Positions 32,770 through 39,598 of a DNA stretch of 39,598 nucleotides are shown in pieces (the stretch's first letter is position 1; every line of letters begins with the position of its first letter). The translations under genes and the position numbers were made by a program. The stretch lies in assembly GCA_023264995.1 (NCBI GenBank), contig JAHFUR010000041.1, forward strand, positions 1-39,598, read 5' to 3'. A model generated the notes under the pieces. The model made no database searches. It was not told the origin of the DNA and saw only the letters and a list, made by a program, of their open reading frames with translations. Source of the stretch: Acidimicrobiia bacterium. Its GTDB lineage: Bacteria > Actinomycetota > Acidimicrobiia > Acidimicrobiales > AC-14.

Positions 32770-32846
32770 TACGGCACTAACACGCTGGAGGGCAAGCCAG
32801 CAGCCGTGCAGTGAACCAACCGGTACGTGTCGAAGGAGAGCCTTCA

Positions 32847-33320
32847 ATGAACGATTCCGTCCAGGGTTTCCGTGCCAGCGCGCTGTTCGAGGGCGAGGGG
32901 CCGATCCGGGTGGTGCCGTGGCCCGACCCGGTGGCCGATGCGTCTGGCTTCGCCGCCAACTCCGCCATGGTCGAGTGGTGCTGGCTGCCCGTCGTAGGGC
33001 CGTCGGGGACATGGGCCTACCGCCGTCTCGTCTCGGCGCTGGTCGCCAACAAGGGGAGCTACGACCAGGATTTGGCCGAACTGGCACACTGGCTGGGCCT
33101 GGGTTCTGGTGTCAGCCCCAACGCGCCGGTCTCCCGCACACTGCTGCGCCTGGTCCGCTTCGGTCTGGCCGGCGTGACCGGAACCCGGACCCTCGCCGTA
33201 CGGCGTACGGCCCCGCCGCTGCGCAGCTCCCAGCTCAACCGCCTGAACCCTCGCCTCCAGCGGGTGCACGCCACCCTGGTGGCCCAGCTTCGGGCCGGCG
33301 AGGTCACCCCGGGCGGCTAG
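32847..33320 (+). CDS. Unknown protein at the head of the conjugation module
   Basis: A 157-residue protein from ATG 32847, with AAGGAG 7 bases upstream. The central helices (VEWCWLPVVGPSGTWAYRRL, GSYDQDLAELAHWLGLG) and the following PVSRTLLRLVRFGLAG resemble a winged-helix or replication-initiator-like DNA-binding layout, and the C-terminus is basic (LNRLNPRLQRVHATLVAQLR). I cannot name the family. Its place after an AT-rich palindromic region, at the head of a run of element genes, suggests control or replication of the element, but this is inference. Confidence 0.65.
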   Translation: MNDSVQGFRASALFEGEGPIRVVPWPDPVADASGFAANSAMVEWCWLPVVGPSGTWAYRRLVSALVANKGSYDQDLAELAHWLGLGSGVSPNAPVSRTLLRLVRFGLAGVTGTRTLAVRRTAPPLRSSQLNRLNPRLQRVHATLVAQLRAGEVTPGG

Positions 33321-33428
33321 TTCGCGGGGATCACGGGGGCGTTCCTTTCGGGGAAGTGAGGGCGCCCCCGCCCCGCCACCTTTTCCCCGTTCCCCCTGTA
33401 CCAGCCCTACGCCAGGAGGAGGCGCGCT

Positions 33429-33779
33429 GTGGGCATTTACCCGACGATCTACGAAGGACTGCGGGCCGGCTGGCTCCGCGTCGACGACCTGGGACCGCTG
33501 GCCGGCGTGCAGGTGTGGGTACGGCTGGCCCGGCCGTGCGAGCTCCACCCCGAGGCCGGTGCGCCGTGCCGGGACCTGGCCGTGCACGAGTTCGGCAGCG
33601 ACGGCACCGACACCCTCTACCGCCTGTGCGACCCCGACGGGCCGGCCCCCGAGGTCACCGCTGAGGTCGCCGCCGTACGGGTCCTGTGGGCCGATGGCCA
33701 TGCCGAGCGCCTCGGCACTGAGCAGGAGGCCTACCTGCACCCCGTCGTCGCCCGCCTCCAGGCCCAGGCCCGGCCGTGA
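33429..33779 (+). CDS. Unknown small protein of the conjugation module
   Basis: A 116-residue acidic protein (MGIYPTIYEGLRAGWLRVDD; later LYRLCDPDGPAPEVTAEVAA). A strong AGGAGG lies 7 bases before GTG 33429. Mixed strand-rich composition, no membrane helix and no motif I recognise. It overlaps the start of the broken ardC frame by 4 bp, so the genes form one operon. Confidence 0.65.
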   Translation: MGIYPTIYEGLRAGWLRVDDLGPLAGVQVWVRLARPCELHPEAGAPCRDLAVHEFGSDGTDTLYRLCDPDGPAPEVTAEVAAVRVLWADGHAERLGTEQEAYLHPVVARLQAQARP

Positions 33780-34670
33780 GGGCCGCCGTGGCCGCCGACA
33801 GGGCCGATAGGGTCCGGGAGTTGCACGACCGCCTCCTCGCCCAGGTCGAGGCCCTGGTGAGCGGTGAGGACTGGGCCCGGTACCTGAGCGTGGCCGCCCG
33901 CTTCCACAGCTACTCAACCTCTGGCTCATCCTGGCTCAGCGACCCGACCTGGCCACCACCAGCGGCAGGGTGGCCGGGTATCAGACGTGGAAGTGCCTCG
34001 GCCGACAGGTGCAGGCCGGGTCGAAGGGCATCGCCATCCTCGCACCCTGCGTCTACCGCAGCCGGGGAGCCGACGCCGTAGCGCCCACCACCGCCCTGCC
34101 GGACAGCACGACTGACAGCACGACCGAGAGTGCCGGAGCCGCCCGGGTGCTGCGCGGCTTCAAGGTGGTACACGTGTTCGCGCAGAGCGACACGATCGGC
34201 GACCCTCTCCCTGAGGTGTCCCCGGTGCTCCTGGAGGGGGAGGGGGCGCTGTGGGATGCCCTGGCCGCCCAGGTGAGGGCGGCGGGGTTCAGCGTGAGCC
34301 GGGGCGACTGTGGCAGCGCCAACGGGTGCACGAACTTCGCAGCTCGCACAGTGGTCGTCGCCGAGCGCCTGAGCGGTAGGCAGGCTGATAAGACCCTCGC
34401 CCACGAGCTGGGACACGTGCTCCTCGACCATGAGGCTCGGGTGGTCGTCGACCGCGACCTGGCAGAGATCGAGGCGAGAGTGTGGCCTACATCGTCTGCA
34501 ACGCCCTCGGCATCGACAGCGCCTCCTACAGCCTGGCTTACGTGGCCGGATGGTCCGGTGGCAGCGTCGAGCGTGTCCGGCGAACGGCCGAGCGCGTGGT
34601 GGGCACCGCCCATGCCGTGCTCGCAGCCATGGCCCCGGCGGCGGCCGAGGACCGAGCGGTGGGCGCGTGA
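33776..34670 (+). pseudogene. ArdC-type antirestriction/ssDNA-binding metalloprotein, broken by two frameshifts
   Basis: Three consecutive frames together give one ArdC-like protein. Frame 1 (33776 on) reads VRELHDRLLAQVEALVSGED, ARFHSYS. A shift near 33915 leads to NLWLILAQRPDLATTSGRVA, GYQTWKCLGRQVQAGSKGIA (ArdC N-terminal domain), then VLRGFKVVHVFAQSD and the zinc-protease-like LAHELGHVLLDHE. A second shift near 34481, consistent with one lost G, leads to ESVAYIVCNALGIDS and VRRTAERVVGTAHAVLA, ending at 34670. ArdC proteins bind ssDNA and protect incoming plasmids from restriction. Either the gene is dead or the sequence has two indels. It ends in a GTGA overlap with the next gene. Confidence 0.75.
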
Positions 34671-34999
34671 CCGGCGCCGAGATTCGTGTGCGTCCGGGCC
34701 TGGCCCCCGGCTACCAGGGCCGGTTGTTCGGCCCGGCCGACGACGCCGGGCCGCACTGGTGGCGCGTGGTCGACGCCGCCGGTACGCGCCAGGGCGCGAC
34801 CCGCAATCTGGTGATGGTGGTCGGCCAGGCCCGGGCGCTGGCCATGGCCGACGGCCGGGCGTGGATCGTGGCCAGCGACGACGACGCGGTGAGCGTCACC
34901 TACGACGGGATGCGCTTTGCAGTCCTCCCTTGCGGGCCGGGCTGGCCTGCCACCACCCAGCGAATCCTGGCCAAGCACGGCCTGGAGAGGAGCAACTGA
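34667..34999 (+). CDS. Unknown small protein between ardC and parB
   Basis: A 110-residue protein from GTG 34667, which overlaps the ardC stop as GTGA. It is strand-rich (TGAEIRVRPGLAPGYQGRLF, HWWRVVDAAGTRQGATRNLV, AWIVASDDDAVSVTYDG) and has a C-terminal PATTQRILAKHGLERSN. No known family comes to mind. Translational coupling to the broken ardC gene makes it a likely partner in the same operon. Confidence 0.65.
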   Translation: MTGAEIRVRPGLAPGYQGRLFGPADDAGPHWWRVVDAAGTRQGATRNLVMVVGQARALAMADGRAWIVASDDDAVSVTYDGMRFAVLPCGPGWPATTQRILAKHGLERSN

Positions 35000-35000
35000 G

Positions 35001-36530
35001 ATGAGCACAACAACGACAGACCCGATCGAGGCGACGGAGGTTTCGGCCGAAGCAACCGGCCCCACGCCCGAGACGACGACCACGCGAGCCCTGATCGGGG
35101 AGGCGACGGACGCGACCCTGGTGGAGATCCCGCTGGAGCAGCTGCGGACCAACCCTCTCAACCTTCGACGCCGCGTAGGCGACATCAAGGCCCTAACGAA
35201 GTCGATCGCCGAGCTCGGCATCGTGGTGCCCCTCATCGTCACTCCGGCCGAGGACGGCACCCACCTGCTGGCCGCCGGTGAACGCCGACTGACCGCGGCA
35301 CGGGCCGCCGGCCTGGCGGTGGCTCCATGCGTGGTCAAGCACCTGACCGAGGCCGAGCAGGTGGAGATCATGCTGACCGAGAACGACGACGACCGAACCC
35401 CGCTCAGCCCCTCTGAGCGGGCCGCCGGCTACCTCCGGCTGGTTTCTCTCGGCTGCACCGTGCGGCGACTGGCGGCCAAGGTCGGGCGCAGCGCCAAGCA
35501 CGTCAGCACCCACATGGCCATGCTCGAGCTGCCCGAGCGTGCCCAACTCGCGGTCGACGCCGGCGAGCTGTCCTTGGCCGACGTGGCCGCACTGGTCAAG
35601 GTGAAGGACCAGCCCGAGCTGATCGAGGAAGTGTTGGCTCTGCCGGCGTGGAGTCGCCACGACATCGCGATGGTGATCGAGCGCCGCATCGTCCAGCGCC
35701 TCCAGGAGGACGCCTACGTCGAGGCCGTGGCCGAGCAGGAGGCCATGGGCCGACGTGTGATCGAGTCGGCCAGCGTGAGCCAGTCCAAGGCCAAGCGGCT
35801 GCGCGATCTGGGCTTCAAGGTCGCCGACCACCAGAGCGAGCCGTGCCACGCGGTGATGGTCGAGCGGTACCTCCGGGGCGTCGAGGTGGTCGAGGTGTGC
35901 GACGACCCGCGACGCCACACCGCGAGAGCGGGTGCGGCCTCCCGCTCGGAGCTCCAGGTGACGCCGGCCACCGTGGTCGGTCAGAGCCCCGAGGACCGCG
36001 AGCGTCGTTCGGAACGCAAGCGGGTGCTTCGTCGCCGGGCGGAGTTCCTGGCCGAGGCACTGGCCCATCGCAGCGTGGCGAAGCCTCGCGACGCCACGGC
36101 GTTCTGCCTGTACTCGCTCATGGAGCAGGCCAACGGCAACGCCTGGGCTCGGGCCGGGGCGCTGCTGGGCGTCGAGCCCGCAGCCAGCCGCTGGGGCGGC
36201 AAGGACTGGCACCGGCCCATCCGCGAGTTGGCGGACCGCTCCGGCGCCGACCTGCTGCGTGTGGCCACGGCGATGGCCGCGAGCTGCGCAGAGGAACGCA
36301 TCAGCGCCTACGGCGGCTATGGCGGAGGCGGCATTCGCTACGTCGAGGCCCTGACCAGCCTCGGCTACGAGCCCGACCCCTTCGAGGACGCCGAGGTGGC
36401 GGCGGCCCGAGAGCGGATGGCCGAGGACGCGGCCGAGGAGGCGACCACCGATGACACCACTGCTGATCCCGACGACGACGCCACCACGGACGACGGGGCA
36501 GGACTCGACGACAAGCCGCCAGCGGCCTGA
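35001..36530 (+). CDS. ParB/RepB-like protein of the mobile module
   Basis: A 509-residue protein. After a Thr-rich N-terminus comes the ParB/Sulfiredoxin-type domain: VEIPLEQLRTNPLNLRRRVG, SIAELGIVVPLIV, and GERR (93-96) in AAGERRLTAARAAGL. A helix-turn-helix (LGCTVRRLAAKVGRSAKHVS, about 150-175) follows. The second half is helical and ends in a very acidic Thr/Asp-rich tail. ParB proteins bind centromere-like sites for partition; plasmid versions may also regulate transfer. No parA gene is present. GAGAGGAG precedes ATG 35001. The exact 61-bp repeats 420 bp downstream are candidate binding sites. Confidence 0.85.
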   Translation: MSTTTTDPIEATEVSAEATGPTPETTTTRALIGEATDATLVEIPLEQLRTNPLNLRRRVGDIKALTKSIAELGIVVPLIVTPAEDGTHLLAAGERRLTAARAAGLAVAPCVVKHLTEAEQVEIMLTENDDDRTPLSPSERAAGYLRLVSLGCTVRRLAAKVGRSAKHVSTHMAMLELPERAQLAVDAGELSLADVAALVKVKDQPELIEEVLALPAWSRHDIAMVIERRIVQRLQEDAYVEAVAEQEAMGRRVIESASVSQSKAKRLRDLGFKVADHQSEPCHAVMVERYLRGVEVVEVCDDPRRHTARAGAASRSELQVTPATVVGQSPEDRERRSERKRVLRRRAEFLAEALAHRSVAKPRDATAFCLYSLMEQANGNAWARAGALLGVEPAASRWGGKDWHRPIRELADRSGADLLRVATAMAASCAEERISAYGGYGGGGIRYVEALTSLGYEPDPFEDAEVAAARERMAEDAAEEATTDDTTADPDDDATTDDGAGLDDKPPAA

Positions 36531-36543
36531 GTCGTCACCCCTC

Positions 36544-36579
36544 GCAGGCCGGGGCCGGCCTGCCCCGTCACCCGTGACG
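36544..36579. terminator. Hairpins after the parB-like gene
   Basis: GCAGGCCGG-GG-CCGGCCTGC (36544-36563) and CGTCAC-CC-GTGACG (36566-36579) follow the stop by 13 bases. No T-tract. Confidence 0.55.
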
Positions 36580-36950
36580 CACTGCGAAGGAGTACGAGTA
36601 CCGGTACCGACTGCAGCCGCAGCGTCATGTAAGCCTTTGCGCAGTCGAGCCGGACCAGGTCGTCGCCCGCTGTCCGACGGCACGGGCCCAAGCCGGCGGT
36701 AGCCGCTCGCATCGTGGCCGGACCACCCGTCCGACCGTCTGCTGCATTCCGCGGGACCCGGCGGCCGTCGCCCGCACATCTACGAGCTGAGTTACTGCCG
36801 TCGCCAGCGCCGAGCTGGGCGGGTTCCTCGGCGTTCCGAAGTACGACCTAGCAGCGCAGGTGATCGGACGGCGCGAGACACGCCCCTGCGGTCGATCTCG
36901 TACGACCTCGCCAACGGCAGCTGACACCTGCCCGACATCGGCGAGCACCA

Positions 36951-37133
36951 CCCTCAACCCGACGCGCGACCACCAGCCCGACGTCGACCAACGACGCCGA
37001 TGAGCACCAGGCCCTCAACCCGACGCGCGACCACCAGCCCGACGTCGACCAACGACGCCGATGAGCACCAGGCCCTCAACCCGACGCGCGACCACCAGCC
37101 CGACGTCGACCAACGACGCCGATGAGCACCAGG
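36951..37133. repeat. Three exact 61-bp direct repeats
   Basis: Copies at 36951-37011, 37012-37072 and 37073-37133 are identical by eye; a few bases of a fourth start at 37134. Each unit contains CGACGTCG (palindrome) and GACGCGCGACC. There are no spacers, so this is not CRISPR. Candidate iteron, ParB site or transfer-origin element. Confidence 0.9.
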
Positions 37134-37274
37134 CCCTCACCCAGTGACGCCGAGCCCGACGTAATCCGCAGCCCCCAGCAGGTCTGTCAACGTCAAAGAA
37201 GAGGTCAGGCGTTACGAACCGACCCGGAGAATGGAGAACGTCCGCAATGCCAGCGAGCCGAGGCATACACATTT

Positions 37275-37312
37275 GCAGGTTCCGCTTTGCGGAACCTGCA
37301 CGGCTCGCCGTG
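37275..37312. promoter_or_regulatory. Candidate oriT hairpins
   Basis: GCAGGTTCCGC-TTT-GCGGAACCTGC (11-bp perfect stem) is followed at once by CACGG-CTCG-CCGTG. They lie about 90 bp before the relaxase start, where MobF relaxases usually have their nick region. The nick site itself is not identified. Confidence 0.45.
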
Positions 37313-37400
37313 CCGGCGGAAGATTTTGCGAAAAGTTTTGTGGCGTTTCGCCCGGCCGCACACCAGTAGGTAGGTAGGACCAGTCTCTCGGAGCCCTACC

Positions 37401-39598
37401 GTGATCGTACGTGTCACCACGCTGGGTGCGGCGGACGGCAACGCCGCCGGCGCCGTCAACGCCGTCGTCAAGTACCTCGACGGGCGCGCCACGGCGCCCG
37501 GAGGCAACCACCCCGCCTCGTTGCCCGAGCTGCCGAGGCCCGACGGCACCACCGGCATCGTCGGCTACTACGCCGACTCGGTCGAAGGCCCGGGCCGCTG
37601 GCTCGGCCGGGGCATCACCGGGATGCGCCTGGGTGGTGAGGTCGACCCCGAGGAGTTCCGCAGGGTGCTGCTCGGACAGCACGCCCTCACCGGTGAGCAG
37701 CTGGTGGGGGCGCGTGGCTCGGCGGTACGGGCCGAGGGGGCCGGCCGGGAGGCGGTGGCGGTGGCCGCCCATGGCGAGGCTGACGAGCTGCTCACCCTGG
37801 CCCAGGCCGCCACGCTGCTGGGAGTCAGCGACCGCTACCTGCGGCGGGTGGCCACCGAGACGGCGGCGCGGCGGGCGGAGCAGGCCGCGGCCATCGCCGC
37901 CGGCCAGTCGCCCCCCGAGCTTCCGACCACCTACCTCACCGCCAGCCACGCCGGGGACGGGAAGCACTGGCGGGTGGCCCGGGGCGAGGTGGAGCGCTTC
38001 GCCCTGGAGCGCAAGGTCCCCGCCGCGGTGGTGGGCTACGACCTGACCTTCTCGGCCCCCAAGTCGGTGAGCATCCTGTGGGCCCGGGCCGACGCCGCGG
38101 GCCAGGCGAGGATCCTGGCCGCCATCGACAAGGCCGTGGCGGTGGGCATGGACTACATCCAAGAACAGGCCGCCTGGGTGGGTCGGGGCAAGCACCACCG
38201 CCGAGCCCAGGGCCTGGTGGCCGCCGACTACGTGCACGCCACGTCGCGCGCCCTCGACCCGCAGGTGCACCACCACGTGGTGGTGGCCAACATGGCCGAG
38301 TCGCCCGCAGGCAACGTCATGGCCCTCGACGGCCGGCCGTTCTTCGCCCACGTCAAGACGGCCGGCTACCTGGCCGCCGCCGAGCTACGCCACGAGCTGG
38401 CGTCGACCATGGGCGTGGAGTGGGAGGCCGTCGAGCGAGGACTGGCGGACGTGGCCGGCGTGAGCGGGGCCGCCATCGCCGAGATGAGCAAGCGGTCCAA
38501 CGAGATCGACTCCTACACCGAGGCGATGGCCCTCGACTCGGTGGCCGCCCGCCAGGTGGCCACCTTCGCCACCCGGGCGGCCAAGGACCACGCCGTGGAT
38601 CCCGAGGCCCTGCGCCCGGCGTGGAAGCGCCGCCTGGAGGAGGCGGGCTTCGATGACATGGCTGCGGCCGCGTGCTACGGCCGGCAGGCCGCACCCCTGC
38701 TGGTGACCGAGGACGACCGCGACAAGCTGTTCCGCCGCCTCGGCGGCGAGCGCGGCGTGACCGAGATGGCCTCGACGTTCGATCGCCGCGACGTCCTGCA
38801 GTACGTCGCCGACTGGTCGGGCGACCGCCTGGACGCCGCGCAGATCGCCGACCTGGCCGACGAGTGGATCACCACGGAGGCCGTTGTCACGCTCCACGCC
38901 GCCAACCGTGAAGGCCGCACCGCGGACGTCATCCGCCTGGCCGACGGTCGGGTGGTGAGCTCGGTGGCGGGTGAGGCGCTTTACACGACCCGCCGGGTAA
39001 TCGAGGTTGAGCAGCGCCTGTTCGCCGGCTACGAGCGCGCCCGCCACGCCGGCGCCGCCGTGGTGCCCGAGGCCGCCGTCGAGGCCGTGCTGGCCCAGCG
39101 CACCAGGCTCGACGACGAGCAGGCGGCCATGGTGCGCGCCATCACCCGCTCCGGCCACCGGGTCCAGTGCGTCCTCGGCCCCGCCGGTGCGGGCAAGACC
39201 ACGGCGCTGGAGGCCGCGGTGGCCGCCTGGTGCGACGCCGGGTTCAAGCCCCTCGCTACCGCGGTGCAGGGCACCCACGCCGAGGTCCTGGGCAACCGCA
39301 CCGGCGTCGAGGCGCGCACCGTGGCCAGCCTGCTCATGGCGGTCGCCAAGGGAACGGTCGCCATCGACGCCCGCACCGTCGTGCTGGTCGACGAGAGTTC
39401 CACCCTGGGCAACCGGGATCTGCTGGCGCTCATGGAGGCGGTGGAGAGGGGCGGCGGGGCGCTGCGGCTCATGGGAGACCCGGCCCAGCACACCGCGGTG
39501 GCCGCCGGCGGGGCGTGGCGGCGGCTGCTGGAGGACTACGCCGCCGACCGGGCCGAGGTCACCACCCTGCACCGCCAGCAGGGCGAGGACATGGCCGA
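37401..39598 (+). CDS. MobF-type conjugative relaxase-helicase (TrwC/TraI/TraA-like), 3' truncated by window edge
   Basis: The first 732 residues of a relaxase that nicks oriT and unwinds the transferred strand. The relaxase domain has Tyr25 (VKYLDGR), Tyr56-57 in GIVGYYADSVEGPGRWLGRG, YDLTFSAPKSVSILWA, and the metal-binding triad His290-292 (DPQVHHHVVVANM). At 129-150 a helix-turn-helix (LTLAQAATLLGVSDRYLRRV) is inserted in the relaxase domain. The RecD-like helicase starts near 575 with Walker A GPAGAGKT (593-600) and VVLVDESSTLGN. GGAG lies 7 bases before GTG 37401. The frame is open at the right edge. The element is therefore conjugative or mobilisable. Confidence 0.92.
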   Translation, partial: MIVRVTTLGAADGNAAGAVNAVVKYLDGRATAPGGNHPASLPELPRPDGTTGIVGYYADSVEGPGRWLGRGITGMRLGGEVDPEEFRRVLLGQHALTGEQLVGARGSAVRAEGAGREAVAVAAHGEADELLTLAQAATLLGVSDRYLRRVATETAARRAEQAAAIAAGQSPPELPTTYLTASHAGDGKHWRVARGEVERFALERKVPAAVVGYDLTFSAPKSVSILWARADAAGQARILAAIDKAVAVGMDYIQEQAAWVGRGKHHRRAQGLVAADYVHATSRALDPQVHHHVVVANMAESPAGNVMALDGRPFFAHVKTAGYLAAAELRHELASTMGVEWEAVERGLADVAGVSGAAIAEMSKRSNEIDSYTEAMALDSVAARQVATFATRAAKDHAVDPEALRPAWKRRLEEAGFDDMAAAACYGRQAAPLLVTEDDRDKLFRRLGGERGVTEMASTFDRRDVLQYVADWSGDRLDAAQIADLADEWITTEAVVTLHAANREGRTADVIRLADGRVVSSVAGEALYTTRRVIEVEQRLFAGYERARHAGAAVVPEAAVEAVLAQRTRLDDEQAAMVRAITRSGHRVQCVLGPAGAGKTTALEAAVAAWCDAGFKPLATAVQGTHAEVLGNRTGVEARTVASLLMAVAKGTVAIDARTVVLVDESSTLGNRDLLALMEAVERGGGALRLMGDPAQHTAVAAGGAWRRLLEDYAADRAEVTTLHRQQGEDMA

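Larger units (their letters stand above)
32166..32846. other. Non-coding region with candidate small RNA and AT-rich palindromes
   Basis: No protein gene is supported. It contains a -10 box, a compact hairpin-linker-terminator unit (32545-32615), an 8-bp inverted repeat TCCCTTGC/GCAAGGGA (32642-32684), and an AT-rich nested palindrome (32692-32769) before the first gene of the conjugation module. It could be a replication or control region. Confidence 0.5.
36531..37400. other. Non-coding region between parB and the relaxase, with repeats and hairpins
   Basis: About 870 bp without a supported gene. It holds a parB terminator, a palindromic GTACCGGTAC (about 36598-36608), three 61-bp repeats and two hairpins just before the relaxase. 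The layout fits an origin of transfer and/or partition site. Confidence 0.6.

Noticed and set aside
36659-36670. Far attachment site (copy of the tRNA-Gly 3' end)
   Set aside because: Only about 11 bases (CGTCGCCCGCT) match the tRNA-Gly end. This is expected by chance in GC-rich DNA, and the T-arm sequence is missing.
36951-37133. CRISPR array
   Set aside because: The 61-bp units follow each other directly, with no unique spacers and no cas genes.

Overview
The window reads as a high-GC actinobacterial chromosome. CarD, DisA, a DUF2277 protein, a DUF3263/LytR_C pair, HemQ, a stand-alone groEL under CIRCE control and many near-leaderless starts behind TANNNT -10 boxes all fit Actinomycetota. 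A deep lineage such as Acidimicrobiia is my best guess, but it is an inference. Two regions differ in character: a conserved backbone (1 to about 20.8 kb) and an integrated accessory or mobile region (about 20.9 kb to the right edge).

Backbone. It opens with the 3' half of clpC, an LppM-like lipoprotein and a DUF2277 protein. A genome-maintenance and isoprenoid block follows: radA, disA (c-di-AMP synthase), carD, ispD, ispF, rlmB and a SigH-type sigma factor. Next come tRNA-Thr(TGT), DUF3263 and LytR_C proteins, a lipoprotein, and the trehalose genes otsB and otsA, which converge and overlap at their 3' ends in a 30-bp tandem repeat. After a short glycerate kinase there is a SAM riboswitch controlling a threonine-synthase-like PLP enzyme, followed by a ThiS/MoaD-like protein ending in Gly-Gly. 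I read this unit as a probable protein-thiocarboxylate route to homocysteine, switched off by SAM. Then come groEL with a perfect CIRCE operator, a small lipoprotein, hemQ, larE, apgM (minus), a winged-helix regulator (minus) and tRNA-Gly(CCC).

Accessory region. A tyrosine recombinase starts about 106 bp after tRNA-Gly, the usual arrangement for an element integrated in a tRNA gene. The cargo (about 22.4-32.2 kb) has lower GC and looser gene packing. It includes a small unknown protein, a DUF5678-like/retropepsin-like pair, an XRE-like regulator, a decayed ORF, and a 1499-residue STAND/NACHT-type ATPase with about 26 helical repeats of about 33 residues. A transposase remnant, a four-helix membrane protein and an AcrVA2-like protein follow. 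From about 32.5 kb there is a conjugation or plasmid-like module: a candidate small RNA and an AT-rich palindromic region, two small unknown proteins, an ArdC-type antirestriction gene broken by two frameshifts, a ParB-like protein, three exact 61-bp direct repeats, oriT-like hairpins, and a MobF (TrwC/TraI-type) relaxase-helicase running off the right edge. The far attachment site is not in the window.

Recurring features: many intergenic spaces hold long, nearly perfect inverted repeats without a T-tract (probable terminators). Many starts lie 6-11 bases downstream of a TANNNT -10 box, which suggests leaderless mRNAs. No CRISPR array or rRNA gene was seen.
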